From: Daphnia carinata
Lineage: Eukaryota; Arthropoda; Branchiopoda; Diplostraca; Daphniidae
DNA: 64,000 bases
NCBI RefSeq assembly: GCF_022539665.2
Contig: NC_081339.1
Span: 6,324,367 to 6,388,366, forward strand
Direction of reading: 5' to 3'
Part shown: piece after piece, positions 32,564 to 44,918 of the stretch
How positions within the stretch are numbered: position 1 is the stretch's first letter
How the letters are laid out: each line of letters begins with the position of its first letter
The notes under the pieces: model-generated
Database searches by the model: none
What the model saw: the letters and a program-made list of their open reading frames with translations, nothing else
Told to the model about the DNA's origin: nothing
Made by a program: the position numbers and the translations under genes

Positions 32564-33633
32564 TTACATGCAGCGGGGCACGTTATAGACGTAGTCGCAA
32601 TAGCCATTTTCGTTGTACACCAAACCAACAGGACACGGCTATAAATACCAAAAGCACATTATGAGAACTCAATTGGAAAACACACAACAGAATTTAAAAA
32701 TAGTGTCCTAATTCACAATCTAAAATAGAAGCTTCAAGGACTTTGACTAGATTTGCCACACGTGTGTACTCTCGCACATTCTGGCATCCAACTGAAGAAA
32801 ATGATATTCACCAGGTGTAGCCTTTACCTTTGATAACCCTTCCCATAAGGTGAGAAACGGAAAGCTACAAAAGGAAAACTTAAATAATTTGCATAGGATT
32901 CGTAAACTCATTAGCAACGAATTTCCGAGAAGTTCAAAGGGAAGGCCGTGGTTAGGTATACGGAGAGGACTGGTGATGTAATTGATAATGATTTAAATCT
33001 TTAAGAAAATTGCCGGCTAAATAGCCCCTACATTTTAATGACACCTGCAGGGTAATAACTGATTCTTAATTAAAAAGAAATGTTAAGAAAACGTACCATG
33101 ACGTATGTGTATCCGTTGGAGCAGGCGATGTAACTCGTGCAGTCGGCGGGATTAATGTAGTTCCCGTTGGTCTTGGATTGGCAATTAAACGGCGTCGGTT
33201 CAGGCTTCACAGTTGATTTTGTCGTAGGCGGTACAGTCGTAGACGGTACAGTCGTAGTCGGTACAGTCGTAGTCGGTACAGTCGTAGTCGGTACAGTCGT
33301 AGTCGGTACAGTCGTAGACGGTACAGTCGTAGTCGGTACAGTCGTAGTCGGTACAGTCGTAGACGGTACAGTCGTAGACGTTACAGTCGTACTCGGTGTA
33401 GTTAAATCCTCTTCGCAACTCGCTTCTTCTTCAGACTGTTTTTCACCTGACAAAGGATCTTCCTTGCTGGACGAAGAATCCTCTTTAGATGACGTCTAAT
33501 TCAATCAATTCAGCCATTAATCATTCAACAGTTTAAATCAAAAATTAATCGACGTGAATACCTGGGCACTTGACGCGAGTGCTACGAGCACGAAGAAAAA
33601 GCAGAGAGTCGACAGACGGAAAGAGACGGCCAT
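32564..33633 (-). CDS. Secreted chitin-binding protein (one CBM14/peritrophin-A domain) with a TTVP repeat linker
   Basis: Exons 33562-33633, 33097-33495 and 32564-32638; 181 aa. Exon 1 is almost exactly the signal peptide (STLCFFFVLVALASSAQ). Exon 2 holds an acidic/Ser segment, then about eleven tandem TTVP units (TTVPTTTVPS), a mucin-like O-glycosylation region, and the first part of the CBM14 domain. Exon 3 completes the domain. The six-Cys pattern is intact (FNCQSKTNG, PADCTSYIAC, MPCPVGLVY, GYCDYV, PRC). Such proteins bind chitin in peritrophic matrix or cuticle. A TATATAAAG box lies upstream (plus coordinates 33687-33695), about 55 bp from the start. Confidence 0.9.
33232..33390. repeat. 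Coding 15-bp minisatellite (GGTACAGTCGTAGTC)n
   Basis: About ten to eleven near-perfect 15-bp units, differing mainly by GTAGTC versus GTAGAC, encode the TTVPT/TTVPS repeats of the CBM14 protein. Length polymorphism is expected. Confidence 0.9.
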
Positions 33634-34285
33634 GATGCTAATTGCGTTCTAGATGTGTCTTACTTTTGCTCACGATCAACGCTTCCTTTATATACGCGTC
33701 GTTAAGGTCCGCTATACGTGTCTTTTGACTAATCAGCACGCTTTTAGATGTGCCAATATCTCATAGGGGAAAAAAAATTTCATATGTAAAACAAAAAACA
33801 ATCTCTTTCTTACCGCTATAATTCTGAATTGTAAAGCAGCATTGGAACGCCGTGTCCAAATCCTTGAAAAGAGGTCAAGAGCTTATTACGTTATGGCACC
33901 ACTAAACATAAAACGTTTGTTGGCGGAGCGTTTGAAAAAGATAACCTTCGTGTGACACGAATTCTTTTTATGACGATAAAAGATAATCATTTTAACGAAT
34001 GAATGGGTGTAGATTTCAAAAGCCCCTTCGGAAATGAACGAGAGGAGTTTCGTGATTGGCTTCATTTTCACCTCATCAATTGTGCAATTATGTTTTCGAC
34101 ATGTCCGGCATTTCACCAACGTGTTTCTTCTCACACCGCTCTAATTATAACAACCGCCATCCGTTTAATGATGCGCTTCCTGTGCTTAAAAATCATAAAA
34201 CTTTCGAGTGTCATCAACCAAGAATTTGTAATGATCGAACAAAGTTCGATATTTACACAGGTAATGGACGTAATATGCCAGCAAG
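33634..34285. other. Intergenic; promoter of the CBM14 gene and 3' flank of gamma-glutamyl hydrolase
   Basis: Apart from the TATATAAAG box at 33687-33695 (read on the minus strand) I see nothing. The open frames here lack family resemblance. Confidence 0.5.
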
Positions 34286-35596
34286 TCAATCGAAAAAATA
34301 CGACTGGAGAAAACTGCTGGACACATTGCCCGTGTAAATTGGAGCGTAATTGTAAATCAGGTAAGTTGCCTCTTCCTGTTTAGAGGCGAAACGATGTTGG
34401 CTCTTGCGGGCTGTAAACATTTTTAGACGTTAAATAATTTTAAGAACAGATGAAATTTTAACGTACCTTGATTGACAAAGAACTCGGCGAAATACTGGCC
34501 GGCTTTAATGGCACTCGGCCAATGAGGTACCGATGTTAAATTGGCACCCCATTCGTAGACGTTCTTCTCCGGATGGAATTGCAACCCCCAAATTGGATAG
34601 TTTATAGCTTCAATGGTTGCTATAAATTCCAGGCCGTCGTCGTCCGTCGATGTGGCCAATGGTCTGTAGAAATTGTCCAGCGACGAAGCTGTTAGATTCT
34701 CTCTCGTCATGCACCAGTGATGGAAATTCGACGTCGATTTCTCTTTGCTCAACGTCTTGAGTACGTCGTTCGGTGCCCTTTGGTACAATCGACTGACGGC
34801 AGCATCTGAAAATAATAAATTTTTAATTAAATTCCCTTTGGTTCAAATCAGTTTGCTTACCTGATAGAAATCTAAGTGAAGAAGCTCGATTGTAAGAATT
34901 GCAGGTAGTTAGGAAATTGTTTTTGCCAGCCGACAGGTAAAGGAGCAATTCGAAACCCAAACAGGTGCCCCAAACGGGAAAGAAATCTCCGTTGTCGTTT
35001 GCTTCGATGGCTAAATCGTACAAAATCGAGCCAGCTTTGCCGTAACCGGATGAAATTAGACTTGCACCGCCTCCGGGAATGAGTAACCTGCATTCCCCAT
35101 AATGAATCAATGTGTTCATTTAATTAGAATCACTTGAAAAAAAAAAAGACATACCCATTGATGGATTCAAACACGGTTTTGTAGTACGAATCTGGTTGAT
35201 TGACTCTATACACCCAATATCAAGGTTTCATTCAAATACTTTTAATTGATTTAATTAAATAGATGCTACTTAATAGGGACGACTCGAGCGCCCTGGCCTT
35301 CCAGCCATTTGACGTAGGATGCGGCGATGTAACTCGCACTCTCAGGTGAAACGGAAGCTAATGACTTTGAAGGCTCTTGTGATAGAATTCCTTTTGAAAA
35401 ACATGGTTGTTAATTATGTAATTCATAATAAACCAATTTTGAATGACTTACCGATAATCGGGCGGTTATTGTTGACATTGTAGCGGATGCTGTTCGGATG
35501 GAAGAGAAACGTCCGTTGTTGGCCGGCTAAAACACCTGCAATTAACAAACAAAAAGCGATTGCCACCGGTGGCAAAGGCGGGCCAGTTCCAGACAT
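34286..35596 (-). CDS. Gamma-glutamyl hydrolase (folate polyglutamate hydrolase)
   Basis: Six exons: 35452-35596, 35270-35390, 35155-35205, 34861-35087, 34467-34805, 34286-34410; 335 aa. This class-I glutamine-amidotransferase-like peptidase removes gamma-glutamyl tails from folates in lysosomes or after secretion. A signal peptide ([17 protein letters not shown]) precedes NNRPIIGILSQE, the family start. The nucleophile elbow [10 protein letters not shown] puts the catalytic Cys at about residue 148, preceded by [10 protein letters not shown]. The second catalytic block is LQFHPEKN, with His about 259. The C-terminal [16 protein letters not shown] is also typical. A longer N-terminus from an ATG at about 35662 is possible, but would bury the signal peptide. 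Confidence 0.95.
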
Positions 35597-37130
35597 CTCA
35601 ACAATTTCGAGAATCGATTCACACTGATCGTTTTCTCGCTGCCAACCAGACAGTTGCCACATTTCTCATTTTTGGCTTTTCAAAACATGTGGATAGAATA
35701 ACGTTATGTACACACAAAAATAAGAGTGGGGGGGAAGAGAGAAGAAAACCGATAAGAGACTCGAGTTTCATGTGGTTTGTTGATTCTGCTGATGCGATTA
35801 GCTTCCAGAATTTTCCCCATAAATCATTTCTCAGATATCGGGTTATGCTGCCCGGCTACATTGTTCGTTCACGGGCCGCTTGTAAATCAAAACCATGTGT
35901 TTGCATTCACTCAATTTTCTTTTAATTTTCAACTAGAAATGCCTCCACGAAAACAGGAGCAAAGTGCGATCGTCAAATTATGTTTAAGTAAGGGTCTGAA
36001 AAACGCCCCCGCAAAAAAACCAAAACCAAAAAGTTTTGTTTGATTACCTATCCTACCAGTAGTTACGCAATCTGCTGGAAAAAAAAACACACCTGAAGGT
36101 AGAGGAAGGGCCACGAAAACGAGATTGCGACCATGCTCAATTCTTGATCCATTTTTTTTTTGGGAACGAAATGAATTCCAGACAAGTAAAAAAGAAAAAC
36201 GAAGGTGAAATGTATGACGTCAGAGGTTAACTTTCTGGCATTAATCATTGGCCCTGTCTGCAGGTGCAAGTACACCTGAGTCATGAATAGGGATGGAAAT
36301 CAGGTAAATGCTTATCATCATTACCGGTTTTCCTGTCACGTTTTGCTCTTACTTCCAAATGAAAGTGACATCCTCATAAACGAGTATGCGTTAATTGAAG
36401 CAATAATAATAAAAGCATTATTATTATTATTTTTTTAATCTTGATTGCAATACATCGTAAAATGAACTTGTTCAATCGTTTATCAAAATAGTGTGGACAC
36501 AGTAAGTGAATCGGGTGCTGAAAGGTATTCCATCCCGGAAACAAAGGCCTGACCCATCAACCTCTTCATTCCAGTTTACCTACGGCCGAACCCAACGACC
36601 CGAATTGAAACTAGAGGTGAGCAAACAAAAAAAAACATCACAATTCAAACGACGTAGTTAAACTCGCAGTTTTGCATTCGCATTCGGGTTTACCCATCCG
36701 TCAGGATAACAAAAGATTTGACTCCGAAGAATTCCATTATGACTCATTGTTTCAACTTTAAATGTCCCGTACAAAGGGCAATGATGATCCATATGACTCC
36801 AAAAATTGTATGGAAAACAAGAATCGTTTTGCCTTTTAATCTCGAGGCTAACGGTGAACTTTGGCAAGAGCTGCAAGCCAATAGCCGCACATAGGTAAAA
36901 ACTTGTTTACGAAGAACGTTGAAATCAAGAGAATGTAAAAAAAAAAAACCAGTCAAACAACTCGCTAAAAAAACAAAAAAACAAGTGCGTTCTTTCCTGT
37001 TTTTAGATTTTTCACGCAACAATTTCAAACGAGTTTCCTTTTTTTACATTCGGGAACATAAAGAAGATTTACGTTTGGTCAGCCATCGTCAGTATCACGT
37101 CGCTCCTGCCCCAATAAAGAGGTTGGCGAC
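35597..37130. other. Intergenic region between divergent genes
   Basis: About 1.5 kb with poly-A and (TTA)n runs. Two small open frames (a basic 34-codon frame at 35940, and frames at 36658-36876) have no splice or family support. It should hold both promoters. Confidence 0.5.
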
Positions 37131-39118
37131 ATGCTTTTCCATCGACCGCTGCATTGTTGGCTTTCGTTCACGACGCTCGTTTTCACCTGGTGCTGCACTT
37201 GGAGCGAATATCCAGCGAGTGCGGAAGCCGTCGGCGCACGCAAATTACTTCGAAATTGGAGAAGGAAAGCGGAAGAGTACGAGAGACTTTTTAATTTCCT
37301 ACCTCAACATGACGAGCTGTTTTTAACGCCGGTACGATCGCGATAGAATGTTCTCATGTTCTTAATTATTCACGATTGTTTTTCTTTGGCAGCCGCAAGT
37401 GATCAGGAAACGGGGCTACCCTGTCGAGATCCATCACGTGACCACAGACGATGGGTATGATTCACTATAGAATTTCACGTAATTACAAGTTACCTGATTT
37501 TGGTTTTTCAGGTATATTTTGGAACTTCACCGGATTCCAGCTAAGCCGTTGAATGACGGATCTCCTAGAAAGGCCGTTTTCCTGAATCACGGAGTGATTG
37601 AATCGTCCGGCACTTGGCTCGTCAATCCGTCCAGTCGCTCCCTTCGTATAAACTATTTAATAAAAAACCAAATAAATTTTTTTTACTTAGTTACATATTT
37701 TAATTGCGATTCATTTTGTTGGTAGCGTTTCTATTAGCGGATCAGTCGTACGACGTGTGGCTGAGCAATTTCAGGGGCAACAGGTACTCGAGGCAACACA
37801 TCAAACTCAATCCAAAACAACCGAAATTCTGGAAATTTAGGTAAACTTTCTATCGCTGAATTAAAACTTGAGTCGTGACTCTTTTTATTTTTCTAATCAG
37901 TTGGGATGAAATGGGCAATTTTGACGTCCCAGCTATAATCAATCACATACTGACGTTGACGGGTTTGCCGACCATCTCTTACATCGGACACTCTTTAGGT
38001 TGTGGAGTATTTTTCATCGCCATGGCTAAACATCCAGAACTGAACGCTAAAATCGATCAAATGGTTGGATTGTTTTAATTCAATTTTCAAATCATCAATT
38101 TCAATTTCGTTTTTACATCTATTTGTTAGGTTGCTCTAGCACCGCTGTCGTCCTTTGCTCATTTCGCAACGCCTATTTATCGCCTTTTAGCTCCCTTGAG
38201 TGAACCCATTGAAGTAAACAATATTTGCATAATTATCTTGTTTCAATTAATTAATTTAAAAAAAAAAAAAACAGAAATTTCTGAAGAAGATTGGAACTTG
38301 GGGATGGCTCGATAGCGATGGATTGGGTGATGTTTTATTGAAAGCAACCTGCTCGCCGACTTACAAACAAGCCAGTTTTTGCAGATATGTATTGGCACTC
38401 TTTACGGGACACAATGAAGGAAATATCGATCCGGTACATCAGTAGCTAATTTATCTTTTAATGCGAAAAGGTGTAACGTGCAATTTGGCTCCTAGTCTAT
38501 AGTCCCGTTGGCAATGACCAACATCTTCCGTGGAACATCGGTGCAAGTCATAGCGCAATTTGGCCAAAATTATTTAGCAGGTAACACCAAGTGTTATTTA
38601 AAGTACGACAGTATCATTTAATTTAGTTATGTTTGCACAGGAGAAACATTTCAGGCCTACGATTATGGGAAAAAGGGCAATTTGAAACGATACGGTTCGT
38701 TCAAACCGTATGAGTATCGCCTCGGGAAAATTACAGCTCCGGTAAGAAATCAAATGCTATTCACTCTTTACTTAACCTCACTAAAAACTAATTATTTCGC
38801 CAATAAAGGTGTACGTTTTTTCGGGTGGAAATGACCTACTTGTAACGCCACAGGTACGTTGATCCATCCTCGTTGATTTGGAATTCAGTTAACGATTTTA
38901 TGCCACTCATTAGGATGTTGATTGGCTTCTGAAGCAATTAACGAATTTGAAAGGCTCTCTTCGCATCCCCGAGTACAGCCATATGGATTTCTTATGGGTA
39001 TGTACTAATTCATTGCACCAACTTGGGTTTCGCCTGCGATAACTGAATATTATCATAGGGAACTGACGTTAAAGAGAAAATCTACAATCGAGTCATAGCT
39101 CTTTTACCGCCACCGTGA
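37131..39118 (+). CDS. Acid lipase (lysosomal/gastric lipase family), tandem copy A
   Basis: Twelve exons: 37131-37331, 37393-37454, 37512-37645, 37726-37840, 37901-38063, 38130-38213, 38275-38433, 38496-38580, 38641-38741, 38809-38853, 38914-38997, 39059-39118; 430 aa. It belongs to the AB-hydrolase-associated lipase family, which hydrolyses triacylglycerols or cholesteryl esters in gut lumen or lysosome. The catalytic triad is visible: Ser202 in YIGHSLGCG, Asp377 in [10 protein letters not shown], His406 in YSHMDF. Other family blocks are [35 protein letters not shown] and [13 protein letters not shown]. The N-terminus has a hydrophobic signal ([14 protein letters not shown]) and one LLxxWRRK element. 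It is the first of four tandem paralogues. Confidence 0.93.
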
Positions 39119-39528
39119 TCCCCTCAACTGTTTTCATGAAATGCAATAATTTATTGAATAAGACGAAATATACCTTAATGTGTGTGTGGCCTCCGCAATT
39201 CCGTTTGTGTTGTTAAAATTGGGTTTGGTAAAGGTTGACACGTTTGCTGGCTGCCAGGAATGGACCATAATCTAAAGAGAAGCATTTCAAAAAAGGAAAT
39301 ATTTAGTGATGGTGACCTGATTTCATTCACATAACAAAAACATTTTTTCACTAAGATAACGGTGTTCCAAAGCCTAGCGCAAATGCTCTTGAACCCTCAC
39401 TGATTTTGAGCAAGACTTGTCAAGTGAGTTTTGCTTCTCGGTGTTACGTAAAAGGAAGCATCTGGTCGCTTCAACTAGTCACAGAATAGCCAGTTGTTTT
39501 TTGGCTTTTCGTTGGCACTCATCTCCAT
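39119..39528. other. Spacer between lipases A and B
   Basis: The last 60 bases (39467-39526) are nearly identical to 42001-42060 before lipase C and are listed as a conserved promoter block. Nothing else is recognised. Confidence 0.55.
39467..39526 (+). promoter_or_regulatory. Conserved block upstream of lipase B (initiator region)
   Basis: It shares about 90% identity by eye with 42001-42060, including AATAGCCAGTTGTTTTTTGG and CTTTTCGTTGGCA. A shortened version (TAGTCACATTATAGCCAGTCG) lies near 45902 before lipase D. The TCA(G/A) steps at the start resemble arthropod initiators, so it may span the transcription start. Confidence 0.5.
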
Positions 39529-41554
39529 ATGATGTTGCATCGACACGTTTGCTTGTGCGTGTTAACATCGCTTATTTCGAGTGGATGTAGCAGTTCCCCG
39601 CCATCAGCCAGTGAACGACTGGAGAAAGATGTCAGTGTTAACAAGCTCTCGCACGACCAACACCATCAACGTTGGCAACAAAATGTGAAAGTGAAAGAAC
39701 CAAGATTGTTTGATCGACTGCCTTACAATGTCGAAACCTCGTACACACCGGTAAAATAGTTCTTAATTCCAAGTGTCAAGTTCAAGTTCACAAAAATTTG
39801 CTAATTGAATAGCCGCAGGTGATCAGGCATCGGGGCTACCCTGTTGAAATTCATCACGTAACCACCGACGATGGGTTGTTAAACAAAACGTTAACTAGGG
39901 AACTGTTGGATTTAATTTAATTCAATTACAGGTACATATTGGAGCTCCATCGAATTCCAGCCAAACCGTCGCTGGACGGCACTCCTAGAAAGGCCGTTTT
40001 ATTTCAACACGGAGTCCTCCAAGCGTCCGGCTCTTGGCTAACCAATTTTCCTAACCGAACACTCCGTAACAACAACCGAATTAAAAAAAAAACTCGTTTG
40101 GAACACGTGTGCTATTAATGATATGCATTTTCTGCTGCAGCGCTATTATTGGCAGATAAGTCTTATGACGTGTGGCTAGGCAATTTCAGGGGCAACCGTT
40201 ATTCAAGGAGACACGTCACACTCAGTCCCAAACAAACAGATTTTTGGAGATTCAGGTAACACATCGCACACTGATTATTAAACGAGATAAAATGACCCGT
40301 TATGACCGCATCAGCTGGGATGAAATTGGCAATTTCGATATCCCAGCCATGATTAATTATATCCTGTCTGTGACGGGCCTTCCAACTATATCTTACATCG
40401 GCCACTCGTTGGGATGTGGGGTGTTCTTCATCGCTATGGTCAAACATCCGGAACTCAACGCTAAAATCGACGCTATGGTAGACTTGATCAAAGTTAACTA
40501 TATAAAATGAAATTTCAATTCATTTCTGGCCAGATTGCCCTCGCACCGCTTTCGTCTTTCGCTCATTCCAGTACGTTAGTGTTTCGAATTTTGGCCACGT
40601 TCGGCAAAGCAATTGAAGTAACTAAACATAATTCAAATTCCCTTCCTAAATATTTTCTCAATTACTCCAATCCTTCTTTGAAAAATAGACTATTCTCAGG
40701 GCGACTGGAACTTGGGGATGGCTAGACAGCGCAGGAAAGGGCCATTACTTAGAACAACTGTTGTGCGCTCAAACTTATCGTCAAGCGAAACGTTGCAGAA
40801 AGATCTTAAACATATTGTCAGGATGGAACCCAGACAACATGCTTCCGGTACGTTATTATTGAAATAAAACATAAAAAAAAGGACGAAGATAAATTCATCT
40901 GTTCGCAATGACATCAGGAAGTCGTACCAATGGCGTTAGCCAATAGCCAGCAAGGGACATCCGTACCTGTGCTAGCTCAATTTGCACAAAATTTCAAAGC
41001 AGGTGGCAGCAATAACATGTCCCATTCGATTGATATTTCATTAATTGTAATTGTTCGCAGGGGAAACGTTTCAGACCTATGATTATGGAGCTAAAGGTAA
41101 CAGGATACGATACGGAACGAAAAAGCCGTTGGAATACGACCTTAAAAAAGTTACGGCGCCGGTATGATCGATTAACTCTTTAGACGAATGCAACGTGACA
41201 TTGGTTTGCAAATCAATAGGTGTACGTCTATTCAGGGGGAAACGATCGTGTTGTGACGCCAAGGGTAAGATACATACCGCATATTTTACGCAACCAAAAA
41301 TACGTTCTTCAAACGATGCCATCGATTAACGATTGTTTACCTGTCGATCAGGATGCGAACTGGCTTCTACCTCGACTAGGAAATTTAAAACGATCTGTTC
41401 GCATTGAAAGTTACAACCACGCGGATTACCTCTGGGTAGGAATTGAAGCGAACCTCGTAAATTCAAATATAGCTGATGTTTAAATTGAACATAGGGAACG
41501 GACGTCAACGAAGTGCTCCATAACAGCCTCATGGCTGATTTACCGCCACCGTGA
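39529..41554 (+). CDS. Acid lipase, tandem copy B
   Basis: Twelve exons: 39529-39750, 39813-39874, 39932-40065, 40141-40255, 40315-40477, 40534-40617, 40689-40847, 40918-41002, 41061-41161, 41220-41264, 41352-41435, 41495-41554; 437 aa. Exons 2-12 have exactly the same lengths as in copy A. The triad is Ser209 (IGHSLGCG), Asp384 ([10 protein letters not shown]) and His413 (YNHADY). A signal peptide ([16 protein letters not shown]) starts the secreted or lysosomal precursor. The propeptide lacks the LLxxWRRK element of its paralogues. It probably digests dietary lipid; this is inference from the family and the array. Confidence 0.93.
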
Positions 41555-42137
41555 TCCTCAACTGCTTCTTCAAATAGAATAATTTATTCCAGAAAAAAAA
41601 AAAACTAAATATACCTTGATGTTTGTGTCTCATTAAGTTTGAACGTTCAAATGATTTTGTTATTAAAATTTAAATTGATACATGAACAGATTTTCCCCTC
41701 GTTCATTTGCAACGAATGCGACCCTAAAGGTCGACAGCTTTGTTGGCTGCCAGGAAAGACTTAAATGAACGTCACAATTTTGGGGATAAGCATTGCATAA
41801 AGGTACATTTAGCGATGTGACCTGATTAAGTTCAAAAGACGCAAAAAACAAAAACAAAACGTCTCGTTCGCAATAATGGAATAACGGTGCTCCGACTCGT
41901 ATGAAAATGACCGCCTTTAAAACCCTCGCGAACGTTGACGTGCATTGCCAATTCACTTCTGGTTTTTTGTTGAAACTGGACGCGTGAAAGGGCATTTTAA
42001 CGCTTCAGTCAGTCACGAAATAGCCAGTTGTTTTTTGGCTTTTCGTTGGCAATCATCTCTGCTTTTTCGTGATGTCCAGCTCATTTTCGATCGCTGATTA
42101 TTCAAAGTGAATCATTCGTTCAAAGCAAGCAGTCGAT
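41555..42137. other. Spacer between lipases B and C
   Basis: It contains the conserved 60-bp upstream block at 42001-42060. No coding exon is seen. Confidence 0.55.
42001..42060 (+). promoter_or_regulatory. Conserved block upstream of lipase C (initiator region)
   Basis: Near-identical to 39467-39526. CGCTTCAGTCAGTCAC contains the TCAGT initiator core. It lies 78 bp before the lipase C ATG. Confidence 0.5.
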
Positions 42138-44214
42138 ATGATTTTGCCTCAGCACACCGAATTGTTTTGCTTGTGCGTGTTGACATCATCGCTTCTTTCA
42201 AACGGATATTGTAGCAGCGCCTTTCAATTCCGGTTGCCATTCCAAACTGTTCCAGCCCGCAAATTGTTTACAGAGTGGCGGAAGAAAGATGTCGGTGTTA
42301 AAAAGCTCTTACATGACCAGCAGCTGAATGAGAACGTACAAGAAGCCAGATTATTCGATCGCCTACCTTACAATGTGGAAATCTCATACACACCGGTATA
42401 GTTTAATCATTAAAATTTAAGTAGCAATCGCCATTAAATTGACATCAAATGAGCAATATTTTCTAACTGAATAGACGCAGGTGATCAGGCATCGTGGCTA
42501 CCCTGCTGAAGTTCATCACGTGACCACGGATGATGGGTTGTTAAAAACGAAGCAAGGGAAATTTTTACTGGATTTTTAGTTAAACTCCATCACGGTGACA
42601 CAGGTACATTTTGGAACTTCATCGGATTCCAGCCAAACCGTCGCTGGACGGGACGCCTAGAAAGGCCGTTTTGCTGCAACACGGAAACCTCCAGTCTTCA
42701 GGCGAATGGCTCGTCAATTTTCCCAACCGAACACTCCGTAACAAGAATCGAATTTTAAAAAACTCGTTTGGAACACCGTTGCTATTAATGATATGCGTTT
42801 TCATTCGCAGCGCTATTACTGGCGGACAAGTCGTACGACGTGTGGTTGGGCAATTTTAGGGGCAATCGCTTTTCAAGAAGACACGTCACACTCAGTCCCA
42901 AACAAACCGATTTTTGGAGATTCAGGTAACACATCGCACATTGATTATTAAACAAGATAAAATGACCCGTTATGACCGCATCAGCTGGGATGAGATAGGC
43001 AATTTCGATATCCCAGCCTTGATCAATTATATCCTGTCTGTGACGGGCCTTCCAACTATATCTTACATCGGCCACTCGTTGGGATGTGGGGTGTTCTTCA
43101 TCGCTATGGTCAAACATCCGGAACTCAACGCTAAAATCGACGCTATGGTAGACTTGATCAAAGTTAAATTTAAATCTATCAATGAAATTTGATTTCTGGC
43201 CAGATTGCCTTCGGACCGGTTTCATCTTTTGCTCATTCCAATGCGTTAGTATTCCGAGCTATGACTTCGTTCGGCAAAGCCATTGACGTAAAAAAAATAA
43301 AAATAAAAATTCAAATGCGTTCCCCATTTAGATCAGTCCTTTCTTAATTTCCTTTGAAATAGACGATGTTCCGGAGGATTGGAACACGGGTATTTATGGA
43401 CAACACAGGAAAGGGCCATTACTTCCAACAGCTGTTGTGCGGTCAAACTTATCAACAAGCGAATCTTTGCGCAAAGTTTTTAAACATCTACGCAGGATGG
43501 AACCCACATAACACGCATCCGGTACGTCTTTATTGAAATAAAACATTAAATTAGGATGAGGATTAATTCCCCCTGTTCGCAATTACATCAGGAAGTAGTA
43601 CCAACGACGATAGCCAACAGCCAGCAAGGGACATCCGTAGCTGTGCTGGCCCAATTTGCACAAAATGTCAAAGCAGGTGGTAACTCTAACGTGTCCAATT
43701 CGATCGAAATGTCATCAATTATAACTGTTTGCAGGGGAAACGTTTCAAGCCTATGATTATGGACCTAAAGGCAATAGGATACGATACGGAACGAAAAAGC
43801 CGTTGGAATACGACCTTAAAAAAGTTACGGCGCCGGTATGATCGATTAACTCTTTAGACGAATGCAACGTGACATTGGTTTGCAAATCAATAGGTGTACG
43901 TCTATTCAGGGGGAAATGATCGTATCGTGAGCCCAAAGGTAACATTTTACGCACCAAATACATTCCTTTAAAAGATCCTGTTGATTAACGATTGTTTACC
44001 TGTCAATCAGGACGTGGACTGGCTTCTGCCTCGACTAGGAAATTTAAAACGATCCGTTCGTATTAAAAGCTACAACCACGAGGATTTCGTTTGGGTGAGA
44101 GTTAAAATCAAGTGAAACACGTTCAAATATAATAGATGATTGAATTATATACAGGGAACGGATGTCAAAGAAACGCTTTATGACAGTGTCATGGCTGATT
44201 TACCTCCCCCCTAG
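42138..44214 (+). CDS. Acid lipase, tandem copy C
   Basis: Twelve exons: 42138-42395, 42475-42536, 42604-42737, 42811-42925, 42985-43147, 43204-43287, 43363-43521, 43592-43676, 43735-43835, 43894-43938, 44011-44094, 44155-44214; 449 aa. The triad is Ser221 (IGHSLGCG), Asp396 ([10 protein letters not shown]) and His425 (YNHEDF). Exon 5 is almost identical to copy B over more than 150 bp, suggesting recent duplication or gene conversion. Exon 7, by contrast, has diverged: the GTWGWLDS block of the other three reads GTRVFMDN. The signal peptide is [17 protein letters not shown], followed by one KLFTEWRKK element. Confidence 0.92.
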
Positions 44215-44404
44215 CCCAAATGCTTTGATTATTACCCGAAAGAGATTGCGCAAAATATACACATTAACATGAGATTCATATCTTGGAAATTTCAAGTAGC
44301 AACTTTTATTTCAACTTTACGACTTCAGGAATGCGAGTATTGCATTTCCTTTGGCTCGTTTCGATTCTGTGTTGCTGCTGGGGACTAGCACAAATTATTT
44401 TTAA

Positions 44405-44525
44405 ACCACTTGGTATTCACCTTTAACTACCTCCGGGAACACGGAACATTAGAAGAACAAGTGGAGCAGGTTTTCGGCCCAGACGAAGCGCCCATCGCCC
44501 ACATGGATTTCATACTTCAGTTGGG
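44405..44525 (+). pseudogene. Decayed 3' exon of another lipase
   Basis: In one frame, about 40 codons read YLREHGTLEEQVEQVFGP then EAPIAHMDFIL, resembling the C-terminal His-containing block of acid lipases (HMDF in copy A). There is no upstream partner exon. A homologous, more damaged copy lies downstream of lipase D (about 48470-48600), so the fragment was probably duplicated together with the lipase gene. Confidence 0.5.
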
Positions 44526-44846
44526 TGGCAAAATATTCTCTTGGTTTTTTTGGGAAGGCAATTAATCGACTAACAGATTCTAGACTCTTCTCGGAGAGAA
44601 AGACCTTTTCTATGTATGGATACGTAAAAAGCCCAAGTTATCCTAGACTCTCTGTGTTACTAATACACGACGAACCTGTTTGTCCAGCCGATGGCATTGT
44701 AGGTCGGGTTTGGGGGATGTAGAGGAACGGGCGATATTCGGCGCACGATATGCTTAAATCTAAAAGTACTTTTTAAGCTTAGTCTAATGGGTTAGTCGGA
44801 CAATTGTGATGGATTCAGAATGCACTTCAACAGTGGTTAAATGCAG

Positions 44847-44918
44847 GGGGGCATAGCTCAGTGGTAGAGCATTCGACTGCAGATCGAGAGGTCCCTAGTT
44901 CGAACCTGGGTGCCCCCT
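44847..44918 (+). tRNA. tRNA-Cys (GCA)
   Basis: 72 nt. Fully paired acceptor GGGGGCA/TGCCCCC, D-arm GCTCAGTGGTAGAGC, anticodon stem TTCGA/TCGAG with loop CTGCAGA (GCA), and T-loop TTCGAAC. It is the best structural candidate for a functional tRNA-Cys in the window and the only one on the plus strand. Confidence 0.92.

Noticed and set aside
33167-33499. Plus-strand 110-codon frame opposite the CBM14 gene
   Set aside because: A shadow of the 15-bp minisatellite, which is open in several frames on both strands.
35940-36043. Basic 34-codon frame (MPPRKQ start)
   Set aside because: Too short, no splice partners, no recognised family.
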